Shown here: positions 5,334-5,927 of the stretch, in pieces | How positions within the stretch are numbered: the first letter of the stretch is position 1 | Layout of the letters: each line of letters starts with the position of its first letter | From: Flavobacterium sp. | GTDB taxonomy: Bacteria > Bacteroidota > Bacteroidia > Flavobacteriales > Flavobacteriaceae | Length of the DNA stretch: 5,927 nt | Assembly: GCA_024642295.1 (NCBI GenBank) | Contig: JAHEBK010000121.1 | Span: 1 to 5,927 of the forward strand | Reading direction: 5' to 3' | The notes under the pieces: model-generated | Database searches by the model: none | What the model was told of the DNA's origin: nothing | Seen by the model: only the letters and a program-made list of their open reading frames with translations | Position numbers and translations under genes: made by a program

Positions 5334-5927
5334 TTAGTCTTTTAATAAATTTCGAGCAATGACTACTTTTTGAATTTCGGTCGTTCCTTCACCGATGGTA
5401 CATAATTTAGCATCACGATAAAATTTCTCTACAGGAAAATCTTTAGTATATCCGTAACCTCCGTGAATTTGTATGGCTTCGTTTGCCACTTTACAACATA
5501 CTTCAGATGAATACATCTTAGCCATTGCTCCCAAAGTGGTAACGGGTTTGTGTTGTTGTTTTAAAAAGGCTGCCTTGTGTAACAATAATTCTGATGCTTC
5601 AATTTCTGTTGCCATATCAACTAGTTTAAAAGAAATCCCTTGGAAGCTGCTAATTGGCTTGCCAAATTGGTGTCTTTCTTTAGAATATTTTAAAGAAGCT
5701 TCATACGCTCCTTTAGCAATTCCTAATGACAAAGCACCAATCGAAATACGCCCACCATCTAATATTTTCATGGCTTGGATGAATCCGTCACCTACTTTTC
5801 CTAGTCTATTGGCGTCTGGAATGCGACAGTTGTCGAAAATCAACTCTGCCGTTTCGCTAGCGCGCATTCCTAGTTTGTTTTCTTTTTTACCAGATGTAAA
5901 CCCTGGCGTTCCTTTTTCGAAAACAAA
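5334..5927 (-). CDS. Acyl-CoA dehydrogenase, C-terminal 197 residues (5' end outside window)
   Basis: The minus-strand frame is open from the right edge to a TAA at 5336-5334. The first visible residues are FVFEKGTPGFTSG, so the ATG at 5867 (MRASETAEL) is internal and not the start; about half of a typical 380-residue enzyme is present. It is an FAD-dependent enzyme that oxidises an acyl-CoA to the trans-2-enoyl-CoA and passes electrons to electron-transfer flavoprotein. Visible are the middle-domain end (MRASETAELIFDNCRIP, fragment 21-37), the C-terminal helical domain with KERHQFGKPISSFQ (about 83-96), the second acyl-CoA dehydrogenase signature starting QIHGGYGY (153-160) and running to YRD, and IGEGTTEIQ (178-186). 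Its Glu180 matches the catalytic base of short- and medium-chain enzymes (Glu376 of mature human MCAD). That suggests a short- or branched-short-chain substrate, but chain length cannot be fixed from this half. The gene is convergent with moeA. Confidence 0.93.
   Translation of the reverse strand, partial: FVFEKGTPGFTSGKKENKLGMRASETAELIFDNCRIPDANRLGKVGDGFIQAMKILDGGRISIGALSLGIAKGAYEASLKYSKERHQFGKPISSFQGISFKLVDMATEIEASELLLHKAAFLKQQHKPVTTLGAMAKMYSSEVCCKVANEAIQIHGGYGYTKDFPVEKFYRDAKLCTIGEGTTEIQKVVIARNLLKD

Noticed and set aside
5334..5867. Acyl-CoA dehydrogenase starting at the ATG at 5867
   Set aside because: The frame continues upstream to the window edge with conserved dehydrogenase sequence (FVFEKGTPGFTSG), so this Met is internal and the gene is cut by the window, not short.
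1..5927. CRISPR array, tRNA or rRNA genes, prophage or transposase genes
   Set aside because: No regularly spaced repeats, cloverleaf, rRNA segments, integrase or transposase were seen. The only mobile-element hint is the IS-end-like hairpin at 147-187.

Overview
The window is AT-rich chromosomal DNA from a member of the Bacteroidetes, most likely Flavobacterium or a close relative. The evidence is the very low GC outside genes, several promoter-like sites of the Bacteroidetes type (a TTG/TTTG box about 18-22 nt upstream of TAnnTTTG), A-rich leaders without Shine-Dalgarno sequences, and a large MG2/TonB-plug-type envelope protein of a kind typical of that phylum. The genus is an inference from protein style, not from a marker gene.

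Layout. Positions 1-114 hold the last 37 codons of a plus-strand membrane protein (possibly DedA family), followed by a terminator hairpin at 147-185. A second hairpin (235-266) ends the minus-strand gene at 296-2674, which encodes a 792-residue exported envelope protein with an MG2-like N-terminus, a small carboxypeptidase-regulatory-like beta domain and a TonB-plug-like C-terminal region, but no beta barrel. About 620 bp without a convincing protein gene follow (2675-3298). This gap contains a good plus-strand Bacteroidetes promoter (2943-2972), several hairpins and a strong bidirectional terminator (3258-3282), which together suggest an unannotated small RNA of about 300 nt. The minus-strand gene at 3299-3625 encodes a 108-residue secreted LTxxQ (Spy/CpxP-like) protein. 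After a 427-bp divergent regulatory gap comes moeA (4053-5225, plus), molybdopterin molybdotransferase, complete and with its motifs intact. moeA converges on a minus-strand acyl-CoA dehydrogenase (5334-5927), whose N-terminus lies beyond the window. The two are separated by an unusually long compound palindrome (5249-5309).

The genes do not form one pathway. Each looks like its own transcription unit: envelope biology (membrane protein, MG2/plug protein, LTxxQ protein), molybdenum cofactor synthesis (moeA) and acyl-CoA oxidation. The protein genes are of recognisable kinds. The least explained material lies between genes: the candidate small RNA locus, the IS-end-like hairpin near the left edge, and the double-register palindrome between moeA and the dehydrogenase.
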